A DNA stretch of 64,000 nucleotides from Yersinia proxima (GCF_902170785.1 NZ_CABHYG010000009.1:426560-490559), one strand, 5' to 3'; numbered from the stretch's first letter, positions 9,010 through 19,189 are shown. Translations and numbers: made by a program. Notes: generated from the letters alone by a model not told the origin.

Positions 9010-9126
9010 AAAGGTGACAAAACTTAGCCACCTTTCCTATATTTTGAAGAGTCTATATTTTTTGATATATACTAATTTCAGCAACTAATAATATTTAAAA
9101 TTACTGTAAAAACATTTAAATAGCTT

Positions 9127-9375
9127 CTAGCTTCTCAACTTTCGGTAGACAAATAGCACAACCAAAGAGCCGATAACTGCTACCACAAAACTACCAATGT
9201 TAAAACCATCAACCTTACCCATCCCAAAGAAAGTGCTGATATAGCCACCAACCAACGCACCCACTACGCCGAGGATTATAGTCATAATAAAGCCACCGCC
9301 ATCCTCTCCTGGCATAATCCACTTAGCCAAAATACCGGCGATAAGGCCAAAAATAATCCAAGATAGTATGCCCAT
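9127..9375 (-). CDS. GlsB/YeaQ/YmgE family stress-response membrane protein
   Basis: This 82-residue, strongly hydrophobic, glycine-rich protein has three predicted membrane segments. The family pattern is MGILSWIIFGLIAGILAKWIMPG followed by GFIMTIILGVVGALVGG. The start at 9375 is set by a perfect GGAGG six bases upstream; a longer reading from 9402 would bypass it. Members are known as small inner-membrane proteins induced by general stress, without a defined biochemical role. It is a monocistronic unit upstream of the phn operon. Confidence 0.88.
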   Translation of the reverse strand: MGILSWIIFGLIAGILAKWIMPGEDGGGFIMTIILGVVGALVGGYISTFFGMGKVDGFNIGSFVVAVIGSLVVLFVYRKLRS

Positions 9376-9529
9376 AAGCACCTCCATAAAATTAAAAATC
9401 ACTGATAGCAGATTTGCCTATATCACTCATTGCAAACTTAACATTACAGCCTCAAACTGCCATCGTCATTGTTAAGTTAAGACCCGAATAACAAAATCTG
9501 CAAATCAAATCCGCCATATTCAGATGAAA

Positions 9530-10636
9530 TTAAATAACAGGTTCACGCGGTGAAAAAATATGATTAACTCCCTGTTGTTGCAGTTTTTTCAGTAAATCAT
9601 GTCCACCATTCGAGACGCTATGGGCAAATTCTCTTTCACTGGAAAAAACTGGACTGGCCCAATATATATTGACTGGATCACCCTGTTGTAGCGGCAATAA
9701 TATAGGGCTATCCACTCCAGCATAAAGTAACGAAGATAATATATAACCTTCATACCCCTGAGGAGCGACTTCTGACTCCAAGGTATGCCCTTCCCCCAGC
9801 CAGATTATTTTTTCCCAGGGTACATGAGCAAAACCAGCCAGCGCGCTAGCCATATGAATAGCATTATCCTCATTAACAAATTGGCTATCAATCGCGATAG
9901 CCATTTCGAAACGTCGATATTTAGTCGCATCATCATTGAATAATATTTCAACCCATGGTTGGGGCCGAATGCTGACTCCTAACGTCAGAAAATAATATAT
10001 TCCCTCTTTTTCATGCTGTGAAATAGCCATCGGCGGCCACTTGCCTTGATCGATAGCATAATATTTCACCGCGGGGCCGAAATGTTGTTCATAGCACTGA
10101 ATATATTCAGCCTGTAACGCAGGCCAAGGGTTCCCTTCTTCCTGTTGCCAGGTGCGCCAAAATTGGCGTGTATCTTGAGCACGAGCATATTGCGTATTGG
10201 TGGAAGCTGAACCCAGCGGCAATGTTAGCGGATTGTCTTTAATGCAACTGGCAGAATAACAAACAGAGTGATCAATATATAAACTCCAACCGGGAATAAT
10301 CGCCAGTAATTGCCCCTGATACCATAATGCTGCGCCATCATCACTTTCTGACCAGATAATTGAAATAAACTGCGCATCAAGTTCAGCCTCACCAGCGACA
10401 TTGCGGCAAAATTCGGCAGCTAATCGAGGCGCTAATCCTTGTTCAAGGGCAACATTATCAGCCGATATTGGCGCTGCAACCAAATTTCTTACCCAACAAG
10501 CGCGAACAGGGAAACGCTCTTCAAATGCCTCTTGCGGATAAATATAGAAATACACTACCCGCTGGTCTTGTTGTACTACGGCTACTAATGTCTGGTTTTC
10601 ATTACTGACTTCAGCCAGTACCTCAGATTCTTTCAT
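9530..10636 (-). CDS. Suppressor-of-fused (SUFU)-like domain protein
   Basis: This 368-residue protein has no signal peptide or membrane segment. Its second half has the layout of bacterial SUFU domains: a KYYAID start near residue 190, an YYFLTLGVSIRPQPW stretch near 217-231, a RRFEMAIAI strand near 240, and then a PWEKIIWLGEGHTL segment. Bacterial SUFU proteins are often immunity or accessory proteins, but many are lone genes of unknown role. The first 180 residues look unrelated and are Gln- and aromatic-rich. The start at 10636 has GAGGCGAT just upstream. The family call comes from pattern memory and was not tested. Confidence 0.6.
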   Translation of the reverse strand: MKESEVLAEVSNENQTLVAVVQQDQRVVYFYIYPQEAFEERFPVRACWVRNLVAAPISADNVALEQGLAPRLAAEFCRNVAGEAELDAQFISIIWSESDDGAALWYQGQLLAIIPGWSLYIDHSVCYSASCIKDNPLTLPLGSASTNTQYARAQDTRQFWRTWQQEEGNPWPALQAEYIQCYEQHFGPAVKYYAIDQGKWPPMAISQHEKEGIYYFLTLGVSIRPQPWVEILFNDDATKYRRFEMAIAIDSQFVNEDNAIHMASALAGFAHVPWEKIIWLGEGHTLESEVAPQGYEGYILSSLLYAGVDSPILLPLQQGDPVNIYWASPVFSSEREFAHSVSNGGHDLLKKLQQQGVNHIFSPREPVI

Positions 10637-11003
10637 ATCGCCTCAACTGTATCGGCAAAGGATTTCAGGCTAAACACGCTGCATTGCCTGCCATAAAATA
10701 AGTCTATTAGCGAGATACATATAATCTTATGCTAATAACTCTATACTGAATAATGTAAACATAAAAACATAGTGATAGTGTAAAACAGCTTATCCCTTTA
10801 AATCATCAGCAAAAGTCTCAAAAAATTTCAGTATCAACATGAATGTCTAGACACATATTTTTATAATTGATTCAATATCTTCCTGTAGAGACTGGCTCTA
10901 ATGAGCGAGTATGATCTAAAGATTAATAGCCAATAGTAGATAGTCTGCCGCCTGCTTTCACGCTAAAATAGAACTATTATTTTTCGCAAAATTGAAGGCT
11001 GAT
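10637..11003. other. Intergenic region, no gene seen
   Basis: This AT-rich spacer separates the divergent SUFU-like gene and yajD. It must hold both promoters. I see no convincing small ORF, RNA or repeat in it. Confidence 0.5.
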
Positions 11004-11345
11004 ATGGCATATATACCGAAGAACTACGCGCGTCTGGAAAGTGGATATAGGGAAAAAGCGTTGAAGATTTATCCGTGGGTTTGCGGCAAATGTTCACGTG
11101 AATTCGTTTATTCCAACCTGCGCGAACTGACAGTTCACCATATCGACCATGATCACAGTAATAACCCAGAAGATGGTAGCAATTGGGAGATGTTATGCCT
11201 TTTTTGCCATGACCATGAACACTCCAAATATACCGAAGCAGATCTCTATGGTTCGACAGTAATTGCTGGCGATGATGCACAGAATGATCAGGGGGTTGCC
11301 ACCCACAATCCATTCGCTAACTTGAAGTCTTTGATGAAAAAATAG
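11004..11345 (+). CDS. yajD: HNH nuclease family protein YajD
   Basis: This 113-residue protein is near-identical in layout to E. coli YajD. Motifs are CGKCSREF (zinc Cys pair), LTVHHIDHDHSNNPEDGSNW (the HNH core HHIDHDH...N), and LCLFCHDHEHSKY (second Cys pair and terminal His). This is an HNH fold with a structural zinc; the cellular substrate is unknown. The start MAYIPKNYARLESGYREKA is placed at 11004 because GAAGG lies 5-9 bases upstream and E. coli YajD begins the same way. An upstream in-frame ATG at 10992 lacks a ribosome site. Confidence 0.9.
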   Translation: MAYIPKNYARLESGYREKALKIYPWVCGKCSREFVYSNLRELTVHHIDHDHSNNPEDGSNWEMLCLFCHDHEHSKYTEADLYGSTVIAGDDAQNDQGVATHNPFANLKSLMKK

Positions 11346-11348
11346 AGT

Positions 11349-11380
11349 TATTTGGCCGTGACACCCGGAACGGCCAAATA
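11349..11380. terminator. Hairpin terminator between yajD and cyaB
   Basis: TATTTGGCCGT pairs perfectly with ACGGCCAAATA (11 bp, 10-base loop). The hairpin lies between the convergent yajD and cyaB stops and can serve both strands, though neither side has a long T run. Confidence 0.6.
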
Positions 11381-11409
11381 TGACATTATGAGGGTTCTTC
11401 GTATACACG

Positions 11410-11949
11410 CTAGAAACCCAGTAGCTGTCGGTATGACCGGTTTTCTTGTTGTTCTACCAATAATCCTAATCCATCAGCTAAATCTCGGCATTCAGCCTTG
11501 AGATTATCAAGCACCGAGGCATCATCAGTCATAATAGCTATTTCGGCAAAATCACCCAATCCCGCCAGGTTATCAACCGTGACATGAAATTTTCCAACAA
11601 AATAGATGCTACGTCGTTTTTCCAAGGTAAATGCAGGCTGATACCCTAACGTTGACAACATACTCTGCATTTTATTGATATCTTCAATATTGGTTGCTTC
11701 GCAACGTTCAGTGCCTGGCCCTTTAACTATCCATAAACGAATACCCGATGGATTCATTTCTCGTAAAACCATACTTATTTTCTTAGCGGCTAACTCGCCA
11801 TTATTCACTTCCAGATAGATATCTTTTTCATGGTTATCGACGGTAAATGCTATTGCTTCATGCATAGCTAACTGTTTATGCAATTGAGAGATATCCGATA
11901 CCTGGAACTTCAACTCAACTTCATATTTACCAACAAAATGCTCACTCAT
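11410..11949 (-). CDS. cyaB: Class IV adenylate cyclase (CyaB, CYTH domain)
   Basis: This 179-residue protein is a CYTH-fold enzyme that converts ATP to cyclic AMP in the class IV type described from Aeromonas and Yersinia. The signature ExExK is at E10, E12 and K14 in KYEVELKF. Other family strands are [23 protein letters not shown] (about 56-78), [30 protein letters not shown] (about 110-139), and SYRQLLGF at the end. It closely resembles the structurally studied Y. pestis enzyme. Its physiological role beside the main cyclase CyaA is unknown. It is a single-gene unit convergent with yajD. Confidence 0.88.
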   Translation of the reverse strand: MSEHFVGKYEVELKFQVSDISQLHKQLAMHEAIAFTVDNHEKDIYLEVNNGELAAKKISMVLREMNPSGIRLWIVKGPGTERCEATNIEDINKMQSMLSTLGYQPAFTLEKRRSIYFVGKFHVTVDNLAGLGDFAEIAIMTDDASVLDNLKAECRDLADGLGLLVEQQENRSYRQLLGF

Positions 11950-12149
11950 AAAATGCCTTATTAATCCGTGTCATAATCAAATTCGATCCTATACTTCATA
12001 GTCTGATGGTTAAAAATTATTGTTGCGATACTCATCAAATTAGCGCCCACATTAGCCATGCTAAGCCACGAGCTGCACAAACAACAATATAATCGCTATA
12101 TGACGTGGAAAGTCTCACAAAATTAATACAATGATAGGGATATGCTGGT

Positions 12150-13862
12150 ATGAATCAATCTAATGATAAAAAGACTCAAACCTTGCTAACTCAGTTACAG
12201 CATATTGTTGGCGCGCGCTATTTATTGACTGGCGAACGACAGACTGAACGTTATCGTACCGGTTTTCGATCAGGAGCGGGTTCTGCCCTCGCTGTCGTAT
12301 TTCCTTCTACATTGTTACAGCAATGGCAATTATTGCAGGTCTGCATAGCTGCAGACACTATCGTTATCATGCAAGCAGCGAATACCGGGCTGACCGAGGG
12401 ATCGACGCCCAGCGGAGATGATTACGACCGCCCTATTGTTATATTGAATACATTACGTCTCAATCAAATTCAGTTACTCAATAATGGCAAACAGGTTATT
12501 GGCTTTCCCGGTAGCACCTTGAATCAACTGGAAAAACGCTTGAAACCTTATGACCGAGAACCCCATTCAGTCATTGGTTCTTCCTGCATCGGTGCTTCTG
12601 TTATCGGCGGCATCTGTAATAACTCAGGCGGCTCATTGGTTCAAAGAGGCCCTGCCTACACGGAAATGGCACTATTTGCGCAAATAGATGCACAAGGTAA
12701 GTTGCAATTAATTAATCATCTAGGAATTAATTTAGGCAATACACCTGAGGAGATATTACAGCGTTTAGAACGGGGAGAATATCAGGCCAGTGATATTGAT
12801 CAAGGGACACAGCAAGCATCTGATCACGAATACGCTACGCGTGTGAGAGATATTGATGCGTCCACTCCATCCCGTTTTAATGCTGACCCAAGACGCCTAT
12901 TTGAAGCGTCTGGATGCGCGGGTAAATTGGCGGTGTTTGCTGTTCGTCTGGATACATTCCCCAATGAAAAACAGCAGCAAGTTTTTTATATCGGCACCAA
13001 CCAGACTCAAGTATTAACAGCACTGCGGCGTGCTATTTTACGTGACTTCAAACATTTACCTATTGCTGGTGAATACATGCATCGTGACATTTTTGATATT
13101 GCAGAGGTGTATGGCAAAGATACCTTTATCATGATCAACAGCATGGGTACTAACAATATGCCGCGTTTCTTCACCTTAAAAGGCAAAATTGATGCGCGCT
13201 TGAGCAAAGTTCCTTTCCTGGTCGACCATTTAACTGACCGGGTCATGCAAGGTTTTAGCCAGGTACTTCCCAACCATTTGCCAAAGCGGATTAAGAGTTA
13301 TCGTAATAGATATGAACATCACTTGATGTTGAAAATGTCAGGAGAAGGAATTACTGAGGCTCAACAATTTTTAAAGGAATTTTTTGCTACGGCAGAAGGT
13401 AACTTTATTACCTGTACTGCCGATGAAGGTAAAAAAGCCTTCTTGCATCGTTTTGCTGCGGCCGGAGCTGCCGTTCGTTATCATGCAGTTCATGCCGATA
13501 AAGTTGAAGATATTCTAGCGCTGGATATTGCTCTGCCGCGTAATGAAGAGCAGTGGTTTGAAATTCTACCGCCTGAAATAGATCAATGCCTGGTCGCTAA
13601 ACTCTATTATGGCCACTTTTTGTGCCATGTTTTTCATCAAGATTATATTGTGAAGAAAGGAATAGATACGCACGCCTTAAAACAAAAAATGTTGGCTATC
13701 CTGAATGACAAGGGTGCGGAATATCCAGCCGAGCATAATGTCGGTCACCTCTATATCGCTAAACCTGCATTGAAAGCCTTTTATCAGCAGATAGACCCAA
13801 CCAACAGTTTGAACCCAGGGATTGGCAAAACGTCGAAACTTAAATATTGGCAAACAAAATAA
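12150..13862 (+). CDS. dld: Quinone-dependent D-lactate dehydrogenase Dld
   Basis: This 570-residue protein matches E. coli Dld along its length. It is an FAD enzyme on the inner face of the membrane that oxidises D-lactate to pyruvate and passes electrons to quinone. The FAD-binding PCMH domain includes MQAANTGLTEGSTPSGDDYDR near residues 74-94 and HSVIGSSCIGASVIGGICNNSGGSLVQRGPAY near 137-168. The C-terminal cap ends in EYPAEHNVGHLY and NPGIGKTSKLKYW. No N-terminal signal is seen, as expected for this peripheral enzyme. It is followed by yohP and pbpG, the same neighbourhood as in E. coli. Confidence 0.96.
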   Translation: MNQSNDKKTQTLLTQLQHIVGARYLLTGERQTERYRTGFRSGAGSALAVVFPSTLLQQWQLLQVCIAADTIVIMQAANTGLTEGSTPSGDDYDRPIVILNTLRLNQIQLLNNGKQVIGFPGSTLNQLEKRLKPYDREPHSVIGSSCIGASVIGGICNNSGGSLVQRGPAYTEMALFAQIDAQGKLQLINHLGINLGNTPEEILQRLERGEYQASDIDQGTQQASDHEYATRVRDIDASTPSRFNADPRRLFEASGCAGKLAVFAVRLDTFPNEKQQQVFYIGTNQTQVLTALRRAILRDFKHLPIAGEYMHRDIFDIAEVYGKDTFIMINSMGTNNMPRFFTLKGKIDARLSKVPFLVDHLTDRVMQGFSQVLPNHLPKRIKSYRNRYEHHLMLKMSGEGITEAQQFLKEFFATAEGNFITCTADEGKKAFLHRFAAAGAAVRYHAVHADKVEDILALDIALPRNEEQWFEILPPEIDQCLVAKLYYGHFLCHVFHQDYIVKKGIDTHALKQKMLAILNDKGAEYPAEHNVGHLYIAKPALKAFYQQIDPTNSLNPGIGKTSKLKYWQTK

Positions 13863-14029
13863 CTTTCCTGGAAACGGATCTTGTATGCATCAAAATGAAT
13901 TAAGCATTATCCGAATTGCTACAACATACCGCATGAAATCTGCCAGACAAACTATAGTCATAGTCTAATGCCAACTAAGGTTGGTATGGCTAGCGAATGC
14001 TATTTTTCATCTTGAGGCTGGGAGAAGAT

Positions 14030-14113
14030 ATGAAAATAATACTGTGGATTATTGCAATCATTTTTATTGTAGGATTACTGACCATTACTGGCGTATTTAA
14101 ACTAATTTTCTGA
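14030..14113 (+). CDS. yohP: Small membrane protein YohP
   Basis: This 27-codon ORF encodes MKIILWIIAIIFIVGLLTIT followed by GVFKLIF. It is one membrane helix and nearly matches the 27-residue E. coli YohP as I remember it. GGGAGAAG lies just upstream of the ATG. YohP is known as a tiny inner-membrane protein of unknown function, studied for post-translational membrane targeting. It sits alone between dld and a bidirectional terminator. Confidence 0.85.
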   Translation: MKIILWIIAIIFIVGLLTITGVFKLIF

Positions 14114-14151
14114 TTTTATCAGTAATATGAGCACTATTTATCAAAAAATAT

Positions 14152-14186
14152 AGGCAGAATTTGCCAGTCGCTTACAAATTCTGCCT
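14152..14186. terminator. Bidirectional terminator between yohP and pbpG
   Basis: AGGCAGAATTTG pairs perfectly with CAAATTCTGCCT (12 bp, 11-base loop). T-rich sequence flanks both sides. It serves yohP on the plus strand and pbpG on the minus strand. Confidence 0.75.
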
Positions 14187-14206
14187 TTCAATTGCCAACG
14201 CTGTAT

Positions 14207-15148
14207 TTATTCAGATACCTGAGCTAATCGGCTTTGAGCATCTTTTTGCTGACGATAGCTTTTTGCAGCGCCAGGGATAGGTGCAGCCTTACCTGTTTCC
14301 ATCCAACTGCGCAGGCGGTTTGCATCAGCGAAATGGGTATATTTACCAAAAGCGTCCAAAACAACCAATGCAACAGGGCGATTGCCAATCACGGTGCGCA
14401 TTGCCAAACAGTGCCCTGCCTGATTGGTAAAACCAGTTTTAGTTAACTGAATATTCCATTTATCGTTATAAACCAAGTGGTTAGTATTACGGAAAGGCAA
14501 CGTATAATTTGGTTCACGGAATGTTGCCATTTTCTCGGTTGTGGTACTTAGCTGGCCAATGAGTGGATATTGCTTGGTCGCTATCAACAATTTAGTGAGG
14601 TCGCGTGCTGTCGAAACATTATTAATCGAAAGACCAGTGGGTTCGACATAGCGCGTTTTGGTCATTCCTAGTGATTTAGCTTTTGCATTCATCGCCTTAA
14701 TAAATGCGTTATAACCGCCGGGATAATGATGAGCCAGACTTGCTGCGGCACGGTTTTCTGACGACATGAGAGCCAGCAACAACATATCTTTGCGGCTAAT
14801 CTCACTGTTCACTCTAACTCGTGAAAATACGCCTTTCATTTCTTTGGTTTGATGGATATCGACTGAAATAATCTCATCAAGCGGTAATTTTGCATCTAAT
14901 ACCACCATTGCTGTCATCAGCTTAGTGATGGATGCGATCGGCACGACCTCATCTGCATTGTTGGCATAAATCACTTTATTCGTTTGTAAATCAACCACCA
15001 TAGCGCTCCCCGAGGCCAGCTCAAGAGGGGCTTTACCTTTAACTTCACTGGCTCCACCACTCGCTATCGCGGCAGGAACAACACTGATACTGGTAGCTAA
15101 AAGCAAGAAACTTAATAGTGCAAAACGGATTTTCACATGCATGTTCAT
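14207..15148 (-). CDS. pbpG: D-alanyl-D-alanine endopeptidase PbpG (PBP7)
   Basis: This periplasmic low-molecular-weight penicillin-binding protein cleaves D-Ala-meso-DAP cross-bridges of peptidoglycan. All active-site motifs are present: SxxK in [16 protein letters not shown], SxN in [20 protein letters not shown], and KTG in [17 protein letters not shown] signal peptide lies at the N-terminus ([19 protein letters not shown], cleavage after an AAIA-type site). The start is uncertain: ATG codons at 15175, 15148 and 15142 all lack a good ribosome site. I chose 15148 because it gives a normal signal peptide. Length agrees with E. coli PBP7. Confidence 0.93.
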   Translation of the reverse strand: MNMHVKIRFALLSFLLLATSISVVPAAIASGGASEVKGKAPLELASGSAMVVDLQTNKVIYANNADEVVPIASITKLMTAMVVLDAKLPLDEIISVDIHQTKEMKGVFSRVRVNSEISRKDMLLLALMSSENRAAASLAHHYPGGYNAFIKAMNAKAKSLGMTKTRYVEPTGLSINNVSTARDLTKLLIATKQYPLIGQLSTTTEKMATFREPNYTLPFRNTNHLVYNDKWNIQLTKTGFTNQAGHCLAMRTVIGNRPVALVVLDAFGKYTHFADANRLRSWMETGKAAPIPGAAKSYRQQKDAQSRLAQVSE

Positions 15149-15371
15149 CAGCTTAAATAGGTTATCTGGAGCCATTGTGGTTGATCTGGCGCATTATAAA
15201 TTACAGCAATGCACTGCGCACCACACATTCTTAAAATGATTGTTACAAAGATTAAAACTGCCTAATCGCTACTCAGCGGTAAACATTTACGTAAGTAAAT
15301 ACAGCCAACTTCAATATTAGTCTATAATGCCAACAGAAATATTCAGATAAACCTAATTAACAGGTGTTTAT

Positions 15372-15548
15372 ATGGGAACGACAATTTTTGGTATTCTTTT
15401 CGGTGTATTTTTAATCGCGGCTGGTTTAGCGGACATTCATGATGAAAATCTGGCATCTCTGACATTTTGGGTGGATGCCTTGCTGATTTTTGTTGGCGCA
15501 GTATTCCTATTGGGCATTGCGAAGTTTATCGGCCGAAAGAAAAAGTGA
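15372..15548 (+). CDS. Small two-helix membrane protein, unknown
   Basis: This 58-codon ORF begins MGTTIFGILFGVFLIAAGLA. After a short polar loop (DIHDENL) comes a second hydrophobic segment (VDALLIFVGAVFLLGIAKF) and a basic tail (GRKKK). That is a helical hairpin with both ends probably cytoplasmic. CAGGTG lies upstream of the ATG. I do not recognise the family. It is 79 bases before the exported-protein gene and may be cotranscribed with it. Confidence 0.6.
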   Translation: MGTTIFGILFGVFLIAAGLADIHDENLASLTFWVDALLIFVGAVFLLGIAKFIGRKKK

Positions 15549-15627
15549 ACGGGGAAAGGTAGAATGTAATTATTATTTCGTAACTAATCATTTGCATAAA
15601 ATGGTCATAATGAGAAGGATCTTATTG

Positions 15628-16257
15628 ATGAAAACTTTAGTTAATACATCTATATTGTTTATATGTTCGACTGTAGGAGTGAGTGCTGTATCCGCCAATG
15701 AAATTACCCTATGGCGCGAGCCAGCCCCTATTGTAAAAGAGGGAAGATATTACAGCCTGATTGTTGACCGTGGTGAACTACAGAAGGCTGTTAAAGATAG
15801 CAATAATGAGTATCTCTTTGCCGAAAAAGGTAATTCTACCAAGCCATTAGTATTAATTGGCACCCCTATTGAAGTTTCAGAATTTCTGATTAAAAACCAA
15901 ACTCGTGGCATTGAAAATCATATTAAAGAACTGCCTGATATTTATATGGGTATTACCGATTATGTGCCACGGCAGCGATTTACCGGCTTATTTCCACTAC
16001 ATGATTTATTGAGTAAATCGGTCGAGCAAATATCAATATTTCTACCTGGCTCGGTGGTAACTGATACCGCAGGTATTCCTGTAGATATAAAAGAAATGTA
16101 TGACGTTATTAAAAAGCTAAAACATCAGGAAAAAGCTGATGGTAAGCTACTTTACGTAAAATTCAGTTATCTCCCGGAAGAAGGGATGAAAAAAGTGGGC
16201 AAGAAAACGATCAGCTTCGGCAAAGTCCTTAAACAGATGCAGGACAAAAAACAATAA
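15628..16257 (+). CDS. Putative exported protein, unknown function
   Basis: This 209-residue protein has a signal peptide (MKTLVNTSILFICSTVGVSA, cleavage near VSA/NEIT). The mature chain has no Cys and no motif I recognise. A hydrophobic stretch KPLVLIGTPIEVSEFLI lies near residues 71-87, and the C-terminus is Lys-rich. The start at 15628 has AAGGA eight bases upstream. A reading from 15490 adds 46 residues overlapping the previous gene in another frame and is rejected. It is likely periplasmic. Convergent with dusC, with a shared hairpin between them. Confidence 0.65.
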   Translation: MKTLVNTSILFICSTVGVSAVSANEITLWREPAPIVKEGRYYSLIVDRGELQKAVKDSNNEYLFAEKGNSTKPLVLIGTPIEVSEFLIKNQTRGIENHIKELPDIYMGITDYVPRQRFTGLFPLHDLLSKSVEQISIFLPGSVVTDTAGIPVDIKEMYDVIKKLKHQEKADGKLLYVKFSYLPEEGMKKVGKKTISFGKVLKQMQDKKQ

Positions 16258-16267
16258 ATTCACAGGA

Positions 16268-16316
16268 AAATACGCCGTTGCCAATATCTTTAGCTGGTTT
16301 ATAGGCAACGGTATTT
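16268..16316. terminator. Hairpin terminator between exported-protein gene and dusC
   Basis: AAATAC(G)CCGTTGCC pairs with GGCAACGGTATTT across a 21-base loop, with one bulged base. It lies between convergent stops. A- and T-rich flanks allow function on either strand. Confidence 0.55.
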
Positions 16317-16324
16317 AGTCAGAC

Positions 16325-17263
16325 TTATACTCGAATACGAGTAATCGCTAATGCAATATCTTTTGAGGTTTTTAATGCGCGGATTTCGCTGAATAGATCC
16401 GTGGCTTCCGCATATTCTTTGCGTAAATAACCTAACCACTGTTTGATGCGGGCAACATGATACAAACCCGTATCGCCCTGCTTCTCTAATTGCACATACT
16501 TTTGCAGCAGTTTGACCACTTCCGGCCACGGCATACGCGGCTCGTTATACTTCACTACACGGCTCAAATTCGGCACATTCAGTGCACCACGGCCTAACAT
16601 CACAGCATCACAACCCGTGACTTTCATGCACTCTTGTGCACTCTGATAATCCCAAATTTCTCCATTAGCAATCACCGGTATGGCCAGGCGTTGGCGAATT
16701 TCACCTATTGCCTGCCAGTTAATACGTTCTGCCTGGTAGCCATCTTCTTTGGTGCGGCCATGCACCGCTAATTCCGTTGCACCTGCTTGTTGCACCGCAT
16801 CAGCAATTTCAAACTGGCGATCACCCGAATCCCAACCTAAACGAATCTTTACCGTTACGGGCAGATGGGCCGGAACAGCTTCACGCATCGCTTTCGCGCC
16901 TCGATAAATCAGCTCGGGATCTTTTAACAATGTGGCCCCACCACCACTGCCGTTAACCAATTTAGAGGGACAGCCGCAGTTTAGATCCACACCGTAAGAT
17001 CCCAGTTCAACTGCTCGAGCTGCATTTTCCGCTAACCACTGCGGATATTGGCCTAACAATTGGATACGCACCTGAGTGCCAGACGAGGTTCGGCTCTGTT
17101 GATGAAGTTCAGGGCAGAGGCGGTAGAATGATTTTGTAGGCAATAGCTGATCGACCACCCGTAAGAACTCGGTGATACAAAGGTCGTAATCATTGACTTC
17201 ACTAAGAAGCTCGCGCACCAGTGAGTCCAATACCCCTTCCATTGGTGCCAGTATTACCCGCAT
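16325..17263 (-). CDS. dusC: tRNA-dihydrouridine synthase C
   Basis: This 312-residue FMN enzyme reduces uridine to dihydrouridine, position 16 in the case of DusC. The TIM-barrel start [19 protein letters not shown], the catalytic loop [16 protein letters not shown] with C98, the KIRLGW strand near residue 140, HGRTKEDGY near 170, and the FMN-phosphate site [10 protein letters not shown] near 225 are all intact. The helical C-terminal domain ends [14 protein letters not shown]. Length matches E. coli DusC (315). It is a single-gene unit. Confidence 0.94.
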   Translation of the reverse strand: MRVILAPMEGVLDSLVRELLSEVNDYDLCITEFLRVVDQLLPTKSFYRLCPELHQQSRTSSGTQVRIQLLGQYPQWLAENAARAVELGSYGVDLNCGCPSKLVNGSGGGATLLKDPELIYRGAKAMREAVPAHLPVTVKIRLGWDSGDRQFEIADAVQQAGATELAVHGRTKEDGYQAERINWQAIGEIRQRLAIPVIANGEIWDYQSAQECMKVTGCDAVMLGRGALNVPNLSRVVKYNEPRMPWPEVVKLLQKYVQLEKQGDTGLYHVARIKQWLGYLRKEYAEATDLFSEIRALKTSKDIALAITRIRV

Positions 17264-17381
17264 ATCATTTATCCTACTTCCTTATTTCAACCACAGTATA
17301 ACGGTAAAAAAGACCGGCAATGATACGGGGCAAGCCGGGGTTAAGACAAGGAATAACCCTGTAATGGCATGGATACAGATG

Positions 17382-17411
17382 AAAAAAAACCGCCTCCAAA
17401 GAAGCGGTTTT
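17382..17411 (-). terminator. Rho-independent terminator of rhlE
   Basis: On the minus strand AAAACCGC pairs with GCGGTTTT and is followed by a run of eight T. It lies 20 bases after the rhlE stop and is a textbook terminator. Confidence 0.85.
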
Positions 17412-17431
17412 ATCAACGAATACAGTTTAAC

Positions 17432-18787
17432 TTATTCGCCTGGATTACGACTACGGCCACGAGAAGATGGGCCTGCCGGGCGACGTTGACCATCAGCCTG
17501 GCTACGTGGGCGGCTGGTGCGGCTATCGCCACGGCCTGCTGCTGCGCCACCATTTTGTGGGCGGCCTGTACTGCTACCACGGCCCATACCAGGACGTTGT
17601 GCTCCGCGACCTTGACGACCATTTTGAATCGGATCAGCTTTAATGCTTGGGTCCGGCTCATAGCCATCCAGCGCAATGCGCGGGATTTCACGTTTCAGTA
17701 AGCGCTCGATATCACGCAACAGTTTATGTTCATCAACACAAACTAAAGAAATCGCTTCACCAGTACGTTCTGCGCGGCCAGTACGGCCAATGCGGTGCAC
17801 GTAATCTTCCGGTACGTTTGGCAGTTCATAGTTAACCACATGAGGTAACTGATCAATATCCAAACCGCGGGCGGCGATATCAGTAGCGACCAGTACACGG
17901 ATTTTGCCGTCTTTAAAATCAGCCAATGCACGAGTACGCGCGCCCTGACTTTTGTTACCGTGAATAGCGGCGGCAGTAATGCCGTCTTTATTCAATTGTT
18001 CAGCCAAATGGTTAGCGCCATGTTTGGTGCGGTTGAACACCAATACTTGCTGCCAGTTACCTTCGCCAATCATCTGAGATAACAGCTCGCGCTTGCGGTT
18101 TTTATCCACAAAATGAACGCTTTGTGCAATTTGTTCAGAAGCGGTGTTGCGACGCGCCACTTCAACAGAAGCAGGGTTATGCAACAGCTTGCTAGCCAAA
18201 CCTTTAATCTCATCAGAGAAGGTGGCGGAGAACAGCAAGTTCTGACGCTTGGCTGGCAGTTTTGCCAAAACACGGCGGATATCGTGAATAAAGCCCATAT
18301 CCAGCATACGGTCGGCTTCGTCCAGCACCAAAATCTCAATCTTGGACAAATCAACAGCGTTCTGATGTTCCAGATCCAGCAAACGGCCTGGGGTGGCGAC
18401 CAAAATATCAACACCACCACGCAATTTCATCATCTGTGGGTTAATGCTAACGCCACCAAATACCACCAGCGAACGCAGCTTCAGGTATTTGCTGTAACTC
18501 TGGACGTTTTCGTCAATCTGCGCAGCCAATTCGCGAGTCGGCGTCAAAATCAACGCGCGCACCGGGCGACGGCCTTTAATTGGCTGTTGGTTCTGACTTA
18601 GCAGTTGCAACAGTGGCAAGGTGAAACCAGCGGTTTTACCCGTACCGGTTTGTGCGCTGGCCATTAAATCACGGCCTTCCAGTACCACAGGGATTGCCTG
18701 ACGTTGAATTGGTGTCGGCACAAGGTAGCCCTGCTCTTCAACAGCACGCAGGATGTCGGCGTTTAAACCGAGAGAATCAAATGACAT
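17432..18787 (-). CDS. rhlE: ATP-dependent RNA helicase RhlE
   Basis: This 451-residue DEAD-box helicase has the Q motif (FDSLGL...[14 protein letters not shown]), motif I AQTGTGKT near residue 46, PTRELA, GG, TPGR, motif [12 protein letters not shown], motif III SAT, and motif [12 protein letters not shown]. The C-terminal tail of about 75 residues is Arg-, Gly- and Pro-rich, typical of RhlE. The start MSFDSLGL at 18787 matches E. coli; the reading from 18844 adds 19 residues without support. It is transcribed divergently from cecR, whose product is known to control rhlE in E. coli. Confidence 0.94.
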   Translation of the reverse strand: MSFDSLGLNADILRAVEEQGYLVPTPIQRQAIPVVLEGRDLMASAQTGTGKTAGFTLPLLQLLSQNQQPIKGRRPVRALILTPTRELAAQIDENVQSYSKYLKLRSLVVFGGVSINPQMMKLRGGVDILVATPGRLLDLEHQNAVDLSKIEILVLDEADRMLDMGFIHDIRRVLAKLPAKRQNLLFSATFSDEIKGLASKLLHNPASVEVARRNTASEQIAQSVHFVDKNRKRELLSQMIGEGNWQQVLVFNRTKHGANHLAEQLNKDGITAAAIHGNKSQGARTRALADFKDGKIRVLVATDIAARGLDIDQLPHVVNYELPNVPEDYVHRIGRTGRAERTGEAISLVCVDEHKLLRDIERLLKREIPRIALDGYEPDPSIKADPIQNGRQGRGAQRPGMGRGSSTGRPQNGGAAAGRGDSRTSRPRSQADGQRRPAGPSSRGRSRNPGE

Positions 18788-19189
18788 ATTACGAGAAGCT
18801 CCAGATCTTCCCAATCCCGGCGATATCGTCAGGTGCAGTTTCAAGGGAAGATTATCAGACGAGGCATGAATTGAGGCATTACCACGAGGATTGGCACAAA
18901 CTGCAGTGCACCATTGCGGCTGATTATAACAGATGTTTAGCAGGAAAAGGGATATTTACACGTTTCTTAAGATTTTTATTAACTCAAACATCAAGAAAAT
19001 TGATTAATTTCTGGCGATTAACTCACTTATGCTCACAAAAACAGAGCTAATTCCGGCCATAACTTTACATATTCCCAGCAGCAGCCTAAAGTTAATCATA
19101 TGATTGATTTATTATTTAGCTATTACTATTATTAGCACAAATTTTATTCATCTCTCCCCAGCAGGGGAATTGTACTGAGTTTGGAGCCT
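18788..19189. other. Divergent rhlE / cecR control region
   Basis: This 402-base spacer holds the promoters of rhlE (minus) and cecR-ybhGFSR (plus). In E. coli CecR binds in the equivalent region. I could not single out an operator with confidence, and I see no gene in it. Confidence 0.5.

Noticed and set aside
15490..15627. Long N-terminal extension of the exported protein
   Set aside because: It would overlap the 58-residue membrane ORF and place 46 residues before a clear signal peptide.
17413..17691. Overlapping ORFs inside the RhlE C-terminal tail
   Set aside because: They are shadows of the Arg/Gly-rich low-complexity coding sequence of rhlE.
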